From Flavobacterium sp. NG2 (lineage in GTDB: Bacteria; Bacteroidota; Bacteroidia; Flavobacteriales; Flavobacteriaceae): DNA of 64,000 nt. Location of the stretch: NCBI RefSeq assembly GCF_034119845.1, contig NZ_CP139420.1, positions 2,272,001 through 2,336,000 on the forward strand. The letters run 5' to 3'. The notes beneath the pieces are model-generated. The model was not told the origin of the DNA, did not search any database, and was given only the letters and a program-made list of their open reading frames with translations. Shown one piece after another: positions 62,847 through 64,000 of the stretch. The translations under genes were made by a program, and so were the position numbers. The first letter of the stretch is position 1. Each line of letters starts with the position of its first letter.

Positions 62847-64000
62847 TTATTCCTTTTCAAATACTTTAACGTAAATAGTAAGTTTATCTAAATTGGTTCT
62901 TCCTTTAATTCCTAAACCTTCATATTGGTAGGCTTTAAAATTGCAAAAGCTAGGTTTTGAAAAGACTAATTTTTCAGTTTTATTTGATTTGTATGGGTGA
63001 AAATCGTTGAGGTTGTCAAATGGGCTGATGGATCCAATTGTACAAATGTATTTTTTTGAAATTAGCGAATCACCTTTAGAAAATAATTTTTCGGGGAATA
63101 AATTGTTACTTTTTTGTTTGTATTCGTTTATAAAATGAAATTGCACATTTTCATTTGAGTTGTATAATTTCCAAATCAAATCTTTAGGATAATAATACAT
63201 TTTATATTCTAAAATTGTGTTGAAAAAATTAATTAAAAAGAGGATACTAAAACTGTAACAAATGATTGTTTTATAGTGGTTTTTAGTGTTATAAAAGGAA
63301 AAAAAAGATTGTAAGCTAAAGACGGTGAATAGAATTAAAAAAGGAATAAATTGTTTTAGTAATCGACCATACCAAACTACTTTATGGAAATAAAATCCTA
63401 ATGTAGAGTAAGTAATGAATATTAGAAATAAAGTTATAAAGACTTTTTGTATTTCATTCAATTTTTTAGAATTCACAAAGGTCATTATTAATTGTATGGT
63501 AAATAGTCCAAGTCCAATAATTACGAATACCCCAGTGACTCCTTCAACTTCGATTAAATATTTGAATATAAAAGTGAAAGATTCTTCAAATGAACCTTGA
63601 AGTATAGTCTTGGATAATACTATAGATTCCTCTATATATGATTTGTTTACACTTTGAGCAAGGAGTTCAAAAAAAAGTAAGCAAAAAAGACTTCCGATGG
63701 TAAAGCTAGTTAATTGTTTTATGATTAAAATGTAGTTACTGTAATTTAAATTGACTAATATATAGCTTAGTGGGATGGCAAGAAAAAGCATGATATAGCC
63801 AGGATAACAACAATATCCAAAGAAAGCGATTACCCCATAATAAAAGAAGTCTTTTAAATAAGGGATGTTAAAGTCTTTTTTACTCAACACCTTGTAGAAA
63901 ATGTAATACAAAATTAGTAGGCTTAGGTCATAAGGATCTGCATGCCTCAAGGAAATATATGAAGCAACCAAAGCTGCTAGAAGAAAAACACTAAAAACAC
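62847..64000 (-). CDS. Large multi-pass membrane protein, 5' truncated
   Basis: C-terminal part of an integral membrane protein; the frame stays open to the window edge with a hydrophobic stretch (VFSVFLLAALVASY), so the TTG at 63971 is internal. About eight or nine hydrophobic segments are visible in the first 270 residues, followed by a soluble tail of about 100 residues. The loop ISLRHADPYD resembles the acidic extracytoplasmic loop of membrane glycosyltransferases or polymerases, but this is weak. It is convergent with the flippase gene. Given its position, a role in the same polysaccharide pathway is possible. No family is firmly recognised. Confidence 0.6.
   Translation of the reverse strand, partial: VFSVFLLAALVASYISLRHADPYDLSLLILYYIFYKVLSKKDFNIPYLKDFFYYGVIAFFGYCCYPGYIMLFLAIPLSYILVNLNYSNYILIIKQLTSFTIGSLFCLLFFELLAQSVNKSYIEESIVLSKTILQGSFEESFTFIFKYLIEVEGVTGVFVIIGLGLFTIQLIMTFVNSKKLNEIQKVFITLFLIFITYSTLGFYFHKVVWYGRLLKQFIPFLILFTVFSLQSFFSFYNTKNHYKTIICYSFSILFLINFFNTILEYKMYYYPKDLIWKLYNSNENVQFHFINEYKQKSNNLFPEKLFSKGDSLISKKYICTIGSISPFDNLNDFHPYKSNKTEKLVFSKPSFCNFKAYQYEGLGIKGRTNLDKLTIYVKVFEKE

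Overview
This window looks like chromosome from a flavobacterium (Bacteroidota, close to genus Flavobacterium). The DNA is AT-rich. Evidence for the placement: a one-piece tmRNA with the tag GEGNYALAA, several TAnnTTTG-type -7 promoter elements, a C-terminal type-B sorting domain of the type IX secretion system (T9SS), an outer-membrane receptor with a carboxypeptidase-regulatory-like domain, a DUF3276/PUR protein, a long NusB and a bifunctional aspartokinase/homoserine dehydrogenase. Most genes are housekeeping genes in the usual Bacteroidota form, with many TTG or GTG starts.

Layout. 1-3.4 kb: the end of a polysaccharide-degradation locus (5'-truncated sulfatase plus heparinase II/III-like lyase). 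3.6-4.0 kb: ssrA on the minus strand. 4-11.5 kb: a serine-hydrolase lipoprotein, a saccharopine/alanine-dehydrogenase-like enzyme, a TPR protein, and a minus-strand set of small exported protein, PAP2 phosphatase and outer-membrane beta-barrel receptor. 11.8-13.5 kb: an unusually AT-rich overlapping pair, a HipA-like kinase and a DUF3037 protein. 13.7-18.8 kb: the threonine operon thrA-thrB-thrC, preceded by a Thr-rich leader peptide under a good promoter and closed by a terminator. 19-25.3 kb: phosphate transport (DUF47 plus Pit), a RimB-RimK fusion and ClpC. 25.5-34.8 kb: gyrA, TPR proteins, aroE, a class-III aminotransferase and an OstA/LptA-like protein.

34.8-37.4 kb is an accessory hot spot: several palindromic repeats, a probable group II intron 3' remnant, a potassium channel and two small convergent unknown genes. 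37.4-54.4 kb returns to core functions: MscS channel, DUF3276, ABC exporter, nusB-yajC, pepT, pyrD, a TIM-barrel isomerase, an AEC carrier, 1-Cys peroxiredoxin, Nudix, purA, Fur, RelA/SpoT and an rRNA/tRNA methyltransferase. 54.5-56.3 kb encodes a T9SS-exported protein. From 56.4 kb to the edge is a surface-polysaccharide cluster: acyltransferase, PLP sugar aminotransferase, teichoic-acid-type polymerase, a CDP-ribitol synthase-like fusion, a Wzx-type flippase and a large membrane protein cut by the window end.

The most striking structure outside genes is the number of dispersed palindromic repeats between genes, several present twice in the window. The best candidates for under-described biology are the HipA-like kinase/DUF3037 module, the thr attenuator, the ribitol-phosphate-type polymer cluster in a Gram-negative organism, and the repeat families. 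No tRNA, rRNA, CRISPR array, intact insertion sequence or prophage was found.
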